This document shows, piece after piece, positions 22,046-33,946 of a DNA stretch of 64,000 bases. How positions within the stretch are numbered: the first letter of the stretch is position 1; each line of letters opens with the position of its first letter. The stretch is from positions 1,554,600 through 1,618,599 of the forward strand of contig NC_066336.1 in the NCBI RefSeq assembly GCF_022539315.1, written 5' to 3'. The position numbers were made by a program, and so were the translations under genes. This DNA is from Serinus canaria (taxonomy: Eukaryota > Chordata > Aves > Passeriformes > Fringillidae). A model generated the notes under the pieces. That model saw only the letters and a program-made list of their open reading frames with translations. It was not told the origin of the DNA and ran no database searches.

Positions 22046-24293
22046 GCCTGTGGCCCCTGGGCTCACCTGTGGGGAAGTTCCTGGCTGTCCCTGCCTGTCC
22101 TGACTGCCTGGAGCTGTGCAGGTGTTCTCAGCACAGGTGTGACCCCCCAGAGCCAGGCAGGGCACAGCAGCAGCTTCACTGCCATAAAACTGGGGCTGTT
22201 GAGGAGGCAGGGAGAGCACAGCTCTGCTCTCATCACGGGGTGCCAGGGGAGCACCCTGGACTCTTCTCACCTCATTTCAGTTTATAAATTGAAGGTGTAA
22301 ATCTGAGTTAGCCCTTCCCAATTCCAGGCTGGGCAGGGGGAATGGTCCCTTCCAGAGGGTGAAATCAAATTAGCTCTGCAAGGCTCACGAGCTCCAAGGT
22401 GGGGAATGGCATCTGGGAGGGCAAAAGGTACAGGGAAGTGGAGCAAAGCAGTGATGGTGAGGATGAGGAGGAGCTGGGGACCTTGGGGACAACGTGAAGT
22501 CCCCATGGCTATGCCCTCATCCCCGGGGGTGCAGGATGCTGCCAGGGTGTGACACAGCCAAGCAGGGCACTGCCCTGGTGCCCACACGGCTCTGACTGAG
22601 TCAGCCTGACAGCAGAGCAGTAACAGACTCAGACATCACATTTAAATGCCCATAAATTTGGAAACAGAGCCAGAGCTCTTTAATCTTGGTTCATTTTTTC
22701 ATTCGTAACGAGATAACAAAGGAAGCCAAGCACGAGCTCGAGTCATGAATTATTTAGGGAGGGCACATCCATCTCTGGTGGTTTGGGGTTTGCTCTGCCA
22801 TGCTGGGGTGTGCAGGGTGAGCAGCCCCTGGCCGAGGCCAGCTGGGTGTTGGGAGTCCTCATCAGGGTGTGATGCCCTGTGGGCACTGGGGAGGTTCATT
22901 CCAGCCCCAATGGGCACAGGGAGGTCCTGGGCTCGGTGGCCTCCAGGATGGCTCAGAGGGCTCATGCACAGCCCCTCTCATCTTTTCAAGTCAGGGTTTT
23001 TCCCTGTGGGAAAGGTGGGTTTTATCCCCACACACACTCCCAGAACAGGATATTTAGCAAACCTTAATGCAGAGATCAGAAATCTCCCTCCAAGCAGGGG
23101 AAGGCAGCAAAGCAAGAGCCCAGAGCAAGTTAATCTCAGCATCAGCCATCCCTCGAGCACAGTTGGGGCCTTGAGGCACATGGAATGAGGGACCCCAGTG
23201 TCCCCTGGCTAGTTGTGGGGCCAGAGCCCTCTGTCCTGGCTCCAGGCACAGCACAGCCCTGCAGAGGAGGCTGTGCCAGCACCAGGGCAGAGGAGCTGAA
23301 GGGGGGAAGCTTTTCCACCCTGCTCAGAGCCTGGTGAGAAAGATGGAGGCTCCTGAGCAGCCTGGAGCACCAATTTCACGGAAATCCATTTATCTCTCCT
23401 TCCTGCAACCCTCACGACATGAATAAATGATGATTGCAGAAGTGATGAACCTGCCCCTGTTTAGGTGTGAAATGAATGTTTACAGGCACAGAATAAATCA
23501 AGTATCCCACGAGCGAGCAGCGGGATATTAAACCAAACACCTTTGTGTGCTCAGCCCTCACTGGGAGAGGCCAAGGGTTTGAAGCCTGGCCAGGTATTGC
23601 CATCAGCCCCAGCGTGGCAGTGCCAAGCACTGGAAGATCCCAGAGGATGAGGGGATGAGCAGCTTTCCTCCCTCTTCCCCCTCTGTCTGAACCTGCACCT
23701 CTCTCCCCGCCCAGAGCCACAATCTGCACAGCCTCCAAGAAGTCAGGAATACAATGCAAATTCGTGAAGGATTGGCAAGAAATTGTGTGTGTGCTGCTTG
23801 CCTGTCAGCATGCAGAGTACTTCTAATCTTGTCACATAAATAATACGATTATGTAAAATATCAAACAGTTGGAATAAACTTAAAAGCCGCAATGTTCTAG
23901 TCACAGACTTAATAGATGGGGGGGAGAAAGGAAAACAACAAAAAAATAAGTAAAATCCCTTTTTACTCTGCGGCATGAAGGGGAAATGGCTCCTCTCTGA
24001 AACCCTGGAGCTTCCCAGGGGATGAGGAGGTGGGAGCTGCTTGGGGAGGCACATCTGCTCCTTGGGGCAGCTGGACACAGCCTCACCTGGGCAGGACTGA
24101 TGGGAGCAGGGACAGCAGAGCCGTGCTCGGGAGGAGCCTCTGCCAAGGTCACCCTGGCAGACCCTGGGGACAGAGCTGGTGTACCCTGCTCACCATTTCA
24201 CTTTTCCCCTCTGACACCTCTGCTGTGGTGCTGCTGGCACAGGGCACCCCCTCCAACCACAGGGATTGTCCAGGTGAGAGGAGAGCACTGACC
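22046..24293. other. Unique sequence, no gene seen
   Basis: About 2.2 kb without recognised repeats. Two AT-balanced patches stand out: 22620-22760 (ACATTTAAATGCCCATAAAT) and 23745-23925 (CACATAAATAATACGATTAT). Either may be a conserved non-coding element (inference). No coding exon recognised. Confidence 0.45.
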
Positions 24294-24800
24294 CAGGAAA
24301 CTTGAGTGGAAAACACTGATCTAGGAAACTGAGAGGACAACACTGCTCCCGGACAACACTGCTCCAGGAAACTGAGACTGATCCTGGAAATGGAGAGGGA
24401 AACACTGCTCCAGGAATTGAGTTGGAAACACTGCTCCAGGAAACTGAGAGAGGACTGATCCCGGAAATTGAGAGGGAAACACGGCTCCAGGAAATTGAGA
24501 GGAGAACACTGATCCTGGAAATTGAGAGAACAATGCTCCAGGAAAATGAGAGGAGAACACTGATCCTGGAAATTGAGAGGAGAACACTGATCCTGGAAAT
24601 TGAGAGAACAATGCTCCAGGAAAATGAGAGGAGAACACAGATTCATGAAATTGAGAGGAGAACGCTGATCCTGGAATGAGAGAACACTCCGGATTAGAGG
24701 AAACACGACATGATTGAGAGCGCTGACTGAATGAGGAACACTGCTAGGAACTGAGAGGAACACTGTCTGGCATGAGAGGAACACTTGCAGGATGAAGAAA
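24294..24800. repeat. 27-bp-type imperfect minisatellite
   Basis: Units near 27 bp built from GATCCTGGAAATTGAGAGG and AGAACACT, with CTCCAGGAAA alternates. The array is regular at 24440-24670 and breaks down into shorter, diverged pieces to the right (24680-24800). Confidence 0.9.
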
Positions 24801-24839
24801 ACACAGCTCCAGAAAACTGAGAGGAAAACACATCTCCAG

Positions 24840-25090
24840 GTGCCTGCCGCGCACCCATCCCTCAGCCAGCGCCCAGCCCGGGCCGGGAGCGGCGCAGGGA
24901 CAGGGAGGGAGGCAGGGCTGAGCTCCGGGAGCGCATTCCCCTCCCGGCTCCGCATCGCTCTGCATCGCTAATGCCGTCCTCTATTTGTACCGCCCGCAGT
25001 GGTGCCGGCACCGCCGCAGGATGAGAGAGGAGGCTGCGGTGCCCAGGGAGCCGCCGCCGGGATTTTGCTACTGGCCCCGAGATCAAGAGC
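24840..25090. promoter_or_regulatory. CpG-rich patch, possible promoter or first-exon region
   Basis: A dense CpG cluster (GCGCAGGG, CCGCCGCAGG, GCCGCCGCCGGG, CATCGC twice) in sequence without tandem repeats, in contrast to the CpG-poor GC-rich DNA around it. No transcription start or exon can be defined. A short open frame beginning ATGAGAGAGGAGGCTGCGG at 25021 ends after 32 codons. Confidence 0.35.
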
Positions 25091-25315
25091 GGCATGAAAA
25101 GCCAGAGTGCCTTTGCTAGAGCTCACTAAAGAGCCCAGGCTGATTGAGATGGAAAACAAAATCCTCTGCTCATCCCTTGCACAGGCTCATGGACGGCACA
25201 GCCTGAGTGCACTGACACGATTTATGGCCATGACCCCTCAAATCCAGCTGGGAGCTGAAGCCAGAGCAACCTCAGAGCTTCATCCATCCTCTTCCTGTGG
25301 AATACACCTGGGTCT

Positions 25316-25590
25316 TCCTCCAGAGCCCTGGAACAGGCTGCCCAGGGAATGGGCACGGCCCCGAGGCTGCCAGAGCTCCAGGGATGCCCAGGCTGGGCTT
25401 GGTGGGGCTCTGGGCAGGGTTTGGCTTTGGGATTGATCATCCCTGTGGGTCCCTTCCAGCTCAGCCCATTCCATGATTCTGTGAGAGTGAGGGATGGGGG
25501 AGATGAAGGGTGGGGGAGAAATTTGGGCAGCGCTGCAGGGATGGCCAGGGTGGGGCTGGTGGGGGTCTGGGCAGGGCCTGGGGCTGGATG
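25316..25590 (+). mobile_element. CR1 LINE 3' end with duplicated tail, copy 2
   Basis: CR1 tail reading CCATTCCATGATTCTGTGAG, followed by GTGAGGGATGGGGGAGATGA and the start of a second tail, as in the copies at 13872-14170 and 51285-51790. The second tail stops at about 25588. Confidence 0.85.
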
Positions 25591-27586
25591 AACTAGAAAG
25601 CAATGCACACAATAACACCACAAGATTCCTGCAACATTTACATGAGACTTTATCACAAATTCATCATGTGATCTAAACAATAGCATAAAAAAATGTTTCA
25701 TTGCAAAAATATAAGAGTTAAAACATTTCCATTAAATTTGACAAAAAATATAACAGGTGAGAGACCATCAGAAAGATTCATTCAGCCTGAAAATACAGCC
25801 AAACACCTGAGGATGAGGATTTCATTGTTCCTACATGTCTGCAGAGCACCTGGAAGCCAAGGGCTCATCCATGACCAGCCACACACCGGGCTCTGCCTGG
25901 CAAGGTCTGCTCTGCAAACCCTGCCCTGCCAGGGCCCCCAGCACTCCCAGAGCCTCCAGGGAAGGTGCTGGGATGGGGACAGATGAGATGAGGCCTTTGG
26001 GCAGGGAGGACCATCCCTGTCTGCTGGAACATCCCTGCCCAGCTGCCACGCTGTGCCCCTGCTCCCTGCTGCATCTCCCCCACGTTCATCACCAACACTG
26101 ATCTGCTTTTTCCAGACCTTGAGAAGTTTTGGAGGCCTTGGAGTAAGGGATAAGCCCTGCTGTGCTCAGCCCAGCTCTGGAGATCTCTCTAGGGGCACAG
26201 CTGGGTGCCAGGCGGGCAGGGACACGTGGCTGAGGCTGGTGGGGCCAGGGCCATGCCCACGGAGCAGTGCCAGGCTGCAGCTGAGTGCCCTGCCCGGGGC
26301 ACTGAGGCACTCACACTCTGAGCTGCCCTCTCTGCCCAGCAGAGCAGCTGTGACAGCCGAGCTGAGCTGCGGGCAGGGCTCCTGCTGCTGCCACTGCCCA
26401 GCTCTGAGAGGGACACGGGCACTTCCCTGGCACTGTCCCTGCCCTGCCTCCCTCCAGCCTGTCTGTTCTGGCTGGGGACAGTGTCAAGGCCACTGCACAG
26501 AGCTGCCAATTTAATGAAAGGAAGAGTTCCTCTCATCTGGCATTTTAAAAGAGGGAAGGGAAATTGCTGTCTGCAGGGCTCCCACAAAAACAGGAGCAGA
26601 CCTGCCCACTCTCCTTTAATGGACAAAAAACCCTGGGAAAACCTTCATTGCATCTCCAGGGCTGAGCAGACCCTCACACTGGGGCCCTGTGTCTTCGTGA
26701 GTGTGACCAAACCCCATTTCTAAAGACTTTTTCCCCTTGGGTATCCCTGCAGGGGCTGGATGTGTTCTGTGAGTGTGACCCACTTTCCTGGGCTGGAGCA
26801 GCCTGAGCCCCTGCAGCTCACATCCCCCCGGAGCCCTGGGAGCCCTGGCCTTGCTGCTGCACTGACTCCTGGAGGAGAAGCCCCCTCTGTGTTGCCAGAG
26901 AGCTGCAGCTGATGCCCACACCGTGCCACTGCTGCCACAGCACCCGGGGCAGCCTGGCTGGGGAGCAGCTGCCTGCTCCGTGTGTGCTGCCTCCTCCCGG
27001 CTCCCCACTCGTGCTCCACCTCCCCAGGCACTGGGAAATAAACCCAGAGCCCTGCCAAGGCAGCAGTGGGTGCCCCACCCCTCCTCACTCCCAATATCCC
27101 TACCCCAAACCAGCCTGGCAGCCCCACAGGTGGAAGCAAACTCACTGTGTCACCCCCCACCCCGTGACACATCAATGTCAAACATCCCTTTTCAGGGCTC
27201 AAAATGACTTTGAATGACAAAACTCCTGGTTCTGGGGCTCCTCATCCCCTCCTGCAGGATGTCTGGGACTTCCCAGGGCTGGGAAATTCTGCAGCCTGCC
27301 CTTCTGCAAGAGGCAGGGGAGCAACTCCTCCACCTGAGCTTTAAGCCTGCTGATCCTCCCTGTGCAGTTGGGCTTATTTCCACTCCCCTGAAACTGCATT
27401 CTCTCCCAAATCTGCAGAGCCACCTGCAGCCACTGCCCAAAGCCCTGCTCAGTGCCCCAAGGCCTGTCCTGCTCTCCCATAACTCAACAGCCCTGCTCGA
27501 TTTCCCAGCCCCTGGCAGAGCTCCTGCCCTGGGACAGATGCTCTGAGCTGATCCAGCACAGGAGAGCCCCAAGAACACAGCCCTAA
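25591..27586. other. Unique sequence, no gene seen
   Basis: 25600-25780 is AT-rich (TAACATTTCCATTAAATTTG-type) and non-repetitive. The rest is GC-rich. No RNA gene, exon or repeat family recognised. Confidence 0.45.
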
Positions 27587-27680
27587 ATACCAACAAACCC
27601 AGCCCTGAGCCCCAACAAACCCAGCTCTGAGCCCCAACAAACCCAGCCCTGAGCCCCAACAAACCCAGCCCTGAGCCCCA
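27587..27680. repeat. 22-bp tandem repeat
   Basis: Four to five copies of a 22-bp unit, CCCTGAGCCCCAACAAACCC plus AG. Confidence 0.9.
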
Positions 27681-27754
27681 GGTGAAGGGGCAGGAAGGTC
27701 CAGCTGCACAGCCAGGCTGAGTGTGCCATGGCACTGGGAAAATCCACAGATGGG

Positions 27755-28190
27755 TTTTCTGATCCCACACGGGGATGGGTTGGGAGGGACCAGAAATCCC
27801 ACCCAGTGCCACCCCTGCCATGGCAGGGACCCCTCCCACTGTGCCAGGGACCCCTCCCACTGTGCCAGGGACCCCTCCCACTGTGCCAGGTGCTCCCAGC
27901 CCCAGTGTCCAGCCTGGCCTTGGGCACTGCCAGGGATCCAGGGGCAGCCCCAGCTGCTCTGGCAATTCCAGCCCAGCCCCTCCCCACCCTGCCAGGGAAC
28001 AATTCCCAGTTCCCAAGATCCCATCCAGCCCTGCCCTCTGGCACTGGCAGCCATTCCCTGGCTCCTGTCCCTCCATCCTTGTCCCCAGTCCCTCTGCAGC
28101 TCTCCTGGAGCCCCTTCAGGCCCTGCAGGGGCTCTCAGCTCTCCCTGGAGCCTTCTCCTCCCCAGGGCAGCACCCCCAGCTCTCCAGCCT
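27755..28190 (-). mobile_element. CR1 LINE 3' fragment with an internal 21-bp triplication
   Basis: CR1 3' region in reverse. A 21-bp segment (CCCTCCCACTGTGCCAGGGA) is repeated three times at 27830-27890. The downstream body (27910-28190) matches 16860-17130 and, in the opposite orientation, 60240-60560 almost base for base. The copy at 60227-60668 shares the triplication. Confidence 0.9.
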
Positions 28191-28365
28191 GGCTCCAGCT
28201 CTGTCACTCAGCGATCTCCTCTGAGCTGCCATCCCATGCAATGTCCTTGGGGCCTCCCCTCCCTCCCCAGCAGTGTTTGCTGATCCCACCCCCAGCACCA
28301 GGTCGGGGCTGTTTCAGCTCATCAGAGCCTTGGCCAGGCCCTGGGTGTCCCCATTTGGTTATTTT

Positions 28366-28460
28366 ACAAAATGTGGGAGGGTAGAGCAGCGTGGCTGTCA
28401 GTGACAGCTCCTGGGGCTCCCAGCACACAGCCAGGAGAAATCTCCAGTTTCACCTGATCC
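28366..28460 (+). repeat. Dispersed direct repeat, left copy (partner 30174-30266)
   Basis: About 95 bp including GTCAGTGACAGCTCCTGGGG recurs 1.8 kb to the right with roughly 80-85% similarity. It belongs to no family I can name. Confidence 0.75.
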
Positions 28461-29617
28461 CTCTGCATCCTCCCCGTGTGTGCAGCTCCCTTCCAGCTGG
28501 AGCCAAGGGCTGTAAATCAGAATGGTTTGCTGAAGCAGTCGTGGTCTCCCAGGAGGAAAGAATCCTCAGGAAAACCTTTCACCAAGCCAGGGCTGAGGGC
28601 ACAAAATCCCCCCAGCTGAATCTTCCTCAGAAGGACAAGGAGGCTCCACCAGCCCCAGCCCTGCAACAGCAGCCAGGATGGGTCCCCCCAGCCCTGTACA
28701 GGCCACGAGAGAATTCCCAGCCCCTCCAGACATGGGGGGAGAGCAGAGACCCCCTGCCCATCCCCTGGCTGTGTGCAGCCACCCCCCTGTGCTCCACTGA
28801 GCACAGAGCAGCCCTGGGCCCCAGCCCCTCTCCTGCCGTTATCCAAAGGCAGGAATTTCTCTTTCTGGGCAGGAATGAGCATCTCCCAGCACCCTCTCGC
28901 TCACGTTATGAAGAGATACAGCTCGGTAAATCTCCTCTTAGCCAAGGGCATCACCCCTCGCCAGTTAGCACTAGATCAAACCCAGGTTTATTCAGCCTCC
29001 CACTAATCCCTCTGCAACATGAACCACCTGCAGCCCGGAGCCCGGGATTGCGCGGGGCTCGGCGTGCAGGTGTCTCTGGTTTGATCATCCCTTCGGAAAC
29101 GGCAGAGAGCGGAGCCGCCGGGAGGGGCGGCCGTGCCGGGGGCAGGGGGAGAGAGAGGGAGAGAGAGAGAGAGAGAGGCTGTGCCTGCTCTGTCAGAGAG
29201 CAGCAAAGTGGGGCTGATGGTTCCCCCCCACGGACACTTCTGAGAGGCCAAAAAGCATTGGGAAGAGATGGGGGAAAGAAAGCAAAAAAAAAAAAAAAAA
29301 AAAATCTTATTTTCAAGATTTCTCTGGTACTTAAAAGCTTGAGACCCGCAGGGGAAGCTAATAAATTTTAAATAGTTTGGAGAGTTGAGACCAGCAGTTT
29401 AACTTTGTGCTGCTGCTGAGTTGTTTTCCAAGTGTATTTAATGAAACCCTTCATTATGTTCAGATAATTACGATCTCTGCCTTCCTGGTGCTGCTGGAGT
29501 TCACCATCTGTGCTCACAGGTTCCTGCTCCATCCTGGCACAGTGGGAATGTGAGGCACTCGTGGGGCTGGGCAACATTTCCCAGGTTTGGGGGCTCAGGG
29601 ATGTGATGGATGGGTAA
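28461..29617. other. Unique sequence with GA-rich and poly-A tracts
   Basis: Contains a CpG-containing GC-rich patch at about 29030-29145, a GAGAGA run at 29150-29177 and an A21 tract at 29284-29304. Open frames overlap on both strands. No retroposon body was recognised in front of the poly-A. No exon supported. Confidence 0.45.
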
Positions 29618-30027
29618 TGCCATGACTGACTCTCACAATTAACAGACAAATATCAGGTATATAGGTTAAGAAAAGTTTTATAGGTTTATGGTTATGTTGT
29701 ACCCCCTCACGTGGTTATCAAGGGACAGCTGGGGTGGGACACCTGGCAGGGCTGGCTGTCACTGTGGAACACCTGAGCTCCAGTCAGGATCTGAGGAAGA
29801 GATCTCCACCACTGGACAGTGAAGAAGGGGTGATGGACAGAACTTTGGGAGGGGTTAAAGGGTTAAAAAGGGTAAAACCTCCATGGTGAGGGGGCTGAGC
29901 ACATGGCAGGGAAAATCTTTTGCTCCCAGAGCTGTAACCTTTTTTCTTTATTCAGTCTTCTGTTGTATTTTTGATAAGGTTTAATAAACCTTCCTAAACT
30001 ATGAAAAGTGAGTAGCTGTTTCTCACA
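29618..30027 (+). mobile_element. Solo LTR (passerine ERV type)
   Basis: It starts TGCCATGACTGAC and ends GTTTCTCACA at 30027. GTTTAATAAACC near 29980 supplies the polyadenylation signal close to the 3' end. I recognise the 3' part as a common passerine LTR. It is about 410 bp with no internal region and no clear target-site duplication. Confidence 0.65.
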
Positions 30028-30173
30028 GGGAGCACCCCTGGCCGTGGCCCACACTGGCAGCCAGCAGCCCATGGCAGGAGCACAGCTGGCCCTGAGATGT
30101 CCCCATGTCACCCCCAGGGTCCTCGTGGGGTTTGCTTCTCGGTGCTCCCCGGATTCCCCACTTCAGTTTCTTT

Positions 30174-30266
30174 GCAAAACGTGGGAGAGCAGAGCATTGT
30201 GGTTGTCAGTGACAGCTCCTGGGGCTCCCAGCACTTGAGGAGGAGAAATATCAAATTTCACCTGAT
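30174..30266 (+). repeat. Dispersed direct repeat, right copy
   Basis: Partner of 28366-28460. It contains the same GTCAGTGACAGCTCCTGGGG core and a diverged right half. Confidence 0.75.
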
Positions 30267-30487
30267 CCTTGGCCTGATGGGGGGATGAGGGGTCTCGTGT
30301 TGCCTGGTCCTTTGGGGTGAGCAGAGCCCTGACATCCCTCCTGCCCCCTGCTGACCTCCAGAGCAGCTGAATGTGCCCAGGAGGAGTTTGGGCTGCCCAC
30401 GCTGAACTGGGCTTTGCTCTGACAGCTCCAGCTCCCCACTGAGCTCTCTCCATCCCAATCCATCGTGGGCTCCCCCAACTGCCCACC

Positions 30488-31207
30488 CAACCCTGCTTCC
30501 AGGGGTTCCCCAGCCCAGCATCCCTGCTCCAGCCCTCTGCCCATCTTCCAGGGGTTCCCCATCCCAGCATCCCTGCTCCAGCCCTCTGCCCATCCTCCAG
30601 GGGTTCCCCCATCCCAGCATCCCTGCTCCAGCCCTCTGCCCATCTTCCAGGGGTTCCCCATCCCAGCATCCCTGCTCCAGCCTTCTGCCCATCCTCCAGG
30701 GCTTCCCCCATCCCAGCATCCCTGCTCCAGCTCTCTGCCCATCCTGCAGGGGTTCCCCCATCCCAGCATCCCTGCTCCAGCTCTCTGCCCATCCTGCAGG
30801 GGTTCCCCCATCCCAGCATCCCTGCTCCAGCCCTCTGCCCATCCTCCAGGGGTTCCCCCATCCCAGCATCCCTGCTCCAGCCCTCTGCCCATCCTCCAGG
30901 GGTTCCCCCAGCCCAGCATCCCTGCTCCAGCCCTCTGCCCATCTTCCAGGGGTTCTCCATCCCAGCATCCCTGCTCCAGCTCTCTGCCCATCCTCCAGGG
31001 GTTCCCCCATCCCAGCATCCCTGCTCCAGCCCTCTGCCCATCCTCCAGGGGTTCCCCCAGCCCAGCATCCCTGCTCCAGCCTTCTGCCCATCCTCCAGGG
31101 GTTCCCCCATCCCAGCATCCCTGCTCCAGCCCTCTTCCCATCCTCCAGGAGTTCCCCCAGCCCAGCATCCCTGCTCCAGCCCTCTGCCCACCCTCCAGGA
31201 GGGCAGC
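30488..31207. repeat. 50-bp minisatellite
   Basis: About 14 tandem copies of a 49-50-bp unit (CCCAGCATCCCTGCTCCAGC, then CCTCTGCCCATCCTCCAGGG). It is not a multiple of three, but stop codons are absent in all frames of one strand, so minus-strand frames exceed 300 codons. These are artefacts. Confidence 0.95.
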
Positions 31208-32261
31208 TCCAGGATCTGCCCCATCAGCCTGCTCCAGGGCTGGGTGGCACTGCGGGACATCCCGGCTTTGGGACAGAGCCTGGGAGGCTTCACCCTCGCT
31301 GAGCTGCCGGGTCTGACACTCCAGACAGCCCTGCCGTGCCCGGGGGGCCCCGATGGCTCAGGCAGCTGTGCCTCCGGCAGTGGGAGGGTGACTCAGCCCG
31401 CCGGGAGCCGGGGCCATCTGCGTGCGGGGCTCCGGCTGCCCTGACTCGGCTCCAGCCGCCCACCAGCCCCGGAGCTGCCCTGGCCACCGGCCCGGGATGG
31501 GGGCGGGAGGCTCACACGGATGGGGCAGCCGGGCTCACTGGCTCGGTTTGGGGTCCCCCACTCACTTTGGGGTCCCCCCCAGGCCAGCCTGGTGCACAGC
31601 ATCCTTGTCCCCCGTGTTCCCCCAGCGCCAGGTGTGAAGTGCAAGTGCAGCTCCCGTGCCAGGCCAGCTTTGTCCTGCGTGTCCCGGGCTGCTGGGGCAC
31701 AGGGGGCACCGTGGATGATGTGGGTGGCACACGCTGGTGGCACGGGTGGCTCTGACCCACCGAGGCTCGGCAGGGTTGGCACCGAGTGGTTCTCTGCCAG
31801 CCACGGTGAGCGGACATGGCCAGAGCAGGGCAGCCTGGCTGTTCTGGGGACACCGAAGGGACACAGCCCGGGGACATGGAGCTGTGGAGAGGCCAAAGGA
31901 AGGACTCTGAGGGGGAGGAGGGTGCTGGGTACCCGGTTCTGCTCTGCCTGCCAACTGGGCACTCTTCCCCCACTCTTAAATGTCAGCGCTGATGTTTCCT
32001 GCCCAAGGCAGCTCTTCCCCTTGGGGCCTGGCCAGCAGGGTCTGTTTTATACCCACTCCCAACAGCTTGGGTGGCTCGGGACTGGGCTGCTGCCTGAGCT
32101 GTGCCAAGTTGGCAGCGTGGCCGCGCTCCCAGCCAGCTCCTCTCCGAGCCCACGCCGAGCTCAGCACTCGCTGCCTCTGGGGCTCGCTGGGTTTTCCTTC
32201 CAGGGCAGCACCCCACAGGCAGGGCAGGAAAGCAGGGTCTGCTCAGAGGGGAGGAAGCCCC
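31208..32261. other. Unique GC-rich sequence, no gene seen
   Basis: GC- and CpG-rich at 31300-31480, then ordinary GC-rich DNA. Frames overlap in several phases and show no family similarity. Confidence 0.45.
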
Positions 32262-32706
32262 CAAGTCACCCCCAAATCACCCCTAAATCACCCCCAAATC
32301 ACCCCTAAATCACCCCCAAATCACCCCCAAATCACCCCCAAATCACCCCCAAATCACCCCCAAATCACCCCTAAGTCACCCCCAAATTCCTCCTGAATCA
32401 CCCCCAAATTCCCCTCAAATCAGCCCCAAATCACTCTAAATCACCCCTACATCCCACCAAATCATCCCCAAATCACCCCCAAATCCCCACCAAATCATCC
32501 CTAAATCACCCCCAAATCACCCCCAAATCCCCCCCAAATCTCCCTCAAATCCCCTCAAGTCCCCCCCAAATCATCCCCCAGTCCCCCCCAAATCAGCCCC
32601 AAATCACCCCCAAGTCCCCCACAAATCACCCTCAAATTCCCCCCAAATTCCCCCCAAATCATCCCCCAGTCCCCCCCAGATCAGCCCCAGTCACACCAAT
32701 CCCCCC
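32262..32706. repeat. AAATCACCCC-type decamer array
   Basis: About 445 bp of 10-11-bp units based on CCCAAATCAC. They are perfect at 32270-32380 and then degenerate, with CCCCAAATTC and AATCAGCCCC variants. Confidence 0.95.
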
Positions 32707-32817
32707 AGATCCCCTCCCCCATGAGCAGGCCGAGCAGGGACCTTTCTGTCCAGCCCTGGGAACATCACCCCCTCTGTCCTGTCTTCACTGGGGGTGGTGA
32801 GTGTGACAGGGACTGCG

Positions 32818-32981
32818 TGTGGGGAGGGATGTCACCCAGCTGGGCAGGAAGGGAGAGCCAAGGAGGGGTGTCAGGATCCCTCTGTCCTCCAGATATCCCA
32901 GTTCCAGGCTCAGCTGGCCCCCCTCAGCCCCTGTGGGCACCACCCTGGTGCCAGCTGCTCCTCCTGGATGAAACCTGTCCC
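32818..32981 (+). repeat. Inverted repeat, left arm
   Basis: 164-bp arm whose reverse complement recurs at 33127-33293 with about two mismatches and one 3-bp indel. The loop between the arms is 145 bp. Weaker similarity continues outward for some 30 bp on each side. Confidence 0.93.
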
Positions 32982-33126
32982 ATTCCAGGGATGCCCAGCT
33001 CCAGAAGGGAGGAGCTTTGGGCTCTCCCTCCACTCCAGCAGGGGAAAAGAAGGGGTGGTTTGGTTTATCCCCCATTTCTAGAGGGTTCCAGGAGGAAGGC
33101 GATGTGTGCCAGCCCTGCTCGGGGAA

Positions 33127-33293
33127 GGGACAGGTTTCATCCAGGAGGAGCAGCTGGCACCAGGGTGATGCCCACAGGGGCTGAGGGGGGCCAGCTGAGC
33201 CTGGAACTGGGATATCTGGAGGACAGAGGGATCCTGACACCCCTCCTTGGCTCTCCCTTCCTGCTGCCCAGCTGGGTGACTTCCCTCCCCACA
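33127..33293 (-). repeat. Inverted repeat, right arm
   Basis: Right arm of the palindrome with 32818-32981. Because of it the plus and minus strands of this locus encode the same conceptual peptide over about 50 residues. That is a consequence of the palindrome and says nothing about a gene. Confidence 0.93.
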
Positions 33294-33317
33294 TGAGCCC
33301 CTGCATGGTGTAGATCA

Positions 33318-33435
33318 CTCCCCTCCTTGTTTGGGTTGGGAGAGACCTTACAAACCATCCAGTTCCACACCCTGCCATGGGCAGGGACACCTTCCACTAG
33401 CCCAGGTGGTTCCACACATCCATTTTGTCTTCTTT
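33318..33435 (-). mobile_element. CR1 3' fragment, short
   Basis: TTTGGGTTGGGAGAGACCTT followed by GGGACACCTTCCACTAGCCC is a CR1 3' terminus in reverse. It continues into TTTGTCTTCTTTCAACAGGA, which also follows the CR1 piece at 35505-35640. The two are therefore copies of one longer unit. Confidence 0.8.
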
Positions 33436-33946
33436 CAACAGGACTCCCACAGGCAGCACTCCCAGGAGAGCTCCCCACCCCGAGCTGGAGTGTCCTGTGC
33501 TCTGAAATGTGAGGGAGGAGAAGGAGCAGAGAGGAGATGGGGGAAGATGCTCGTAATGTGTAATGAGCCTTTAATGCTCTCCCTGGCCCCCTCCCAACAC
33601 ATATGGGAGCTGCACGAGCCAATTAAACCAACACCAATTAAATCAGCATCAATCACATCCTGTAAACCAGAGGTGGGGCCTGAGGGTGACTCCCTTCAGT
33701 TTGGAGAGAGCCAGACCCTGGAGGTACCATCAGAGAGGAGAAGGGGATGGCTGGGGACCAGGACCAGAAATGGGGGGCAGCAGAGGGGACACCAGAGCAG
33801 CTGGGGCAGGCACCTCCCTCCCTGGAGTCCTTGCACAGGGTCACCTCGAGCCCTGCAGGTGACACACCTTGTGCCACTGAGCTGGCCCTGCTTCCCTGGG
33901 CTCAGCCCACGGGCATCCTGCTGCTCTGGGGGGCTCAGCCTGGCAG
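33436..33946. other. Unique sequence, no gene seen
   Basis: Includes a small AT-balanced stretch with AATTAAACCAACACCAATTA (33620-33640). No repeat family or exon recognised. Confidence 0.45.

Noticed and set aside
29284..29304. Poly-A tract as the tail of a processed pseudogene
   Set aside because: No recognisable gene-derived sequence lies upstream and no target-site duplication was found. The same holds for the A25 tract at 56482.
30163..31293. 376-codon minus-strand frame with Gly/Trp/Met repeats
   Set aside because: It is the translation of the 50-bp minisatellite. Overlapping frames in other phases are equally long.
32721..33390. Homologous proteins on opposite strands
   Set aside because: The shared peptide is produced by the 165-bp inverted repeat.
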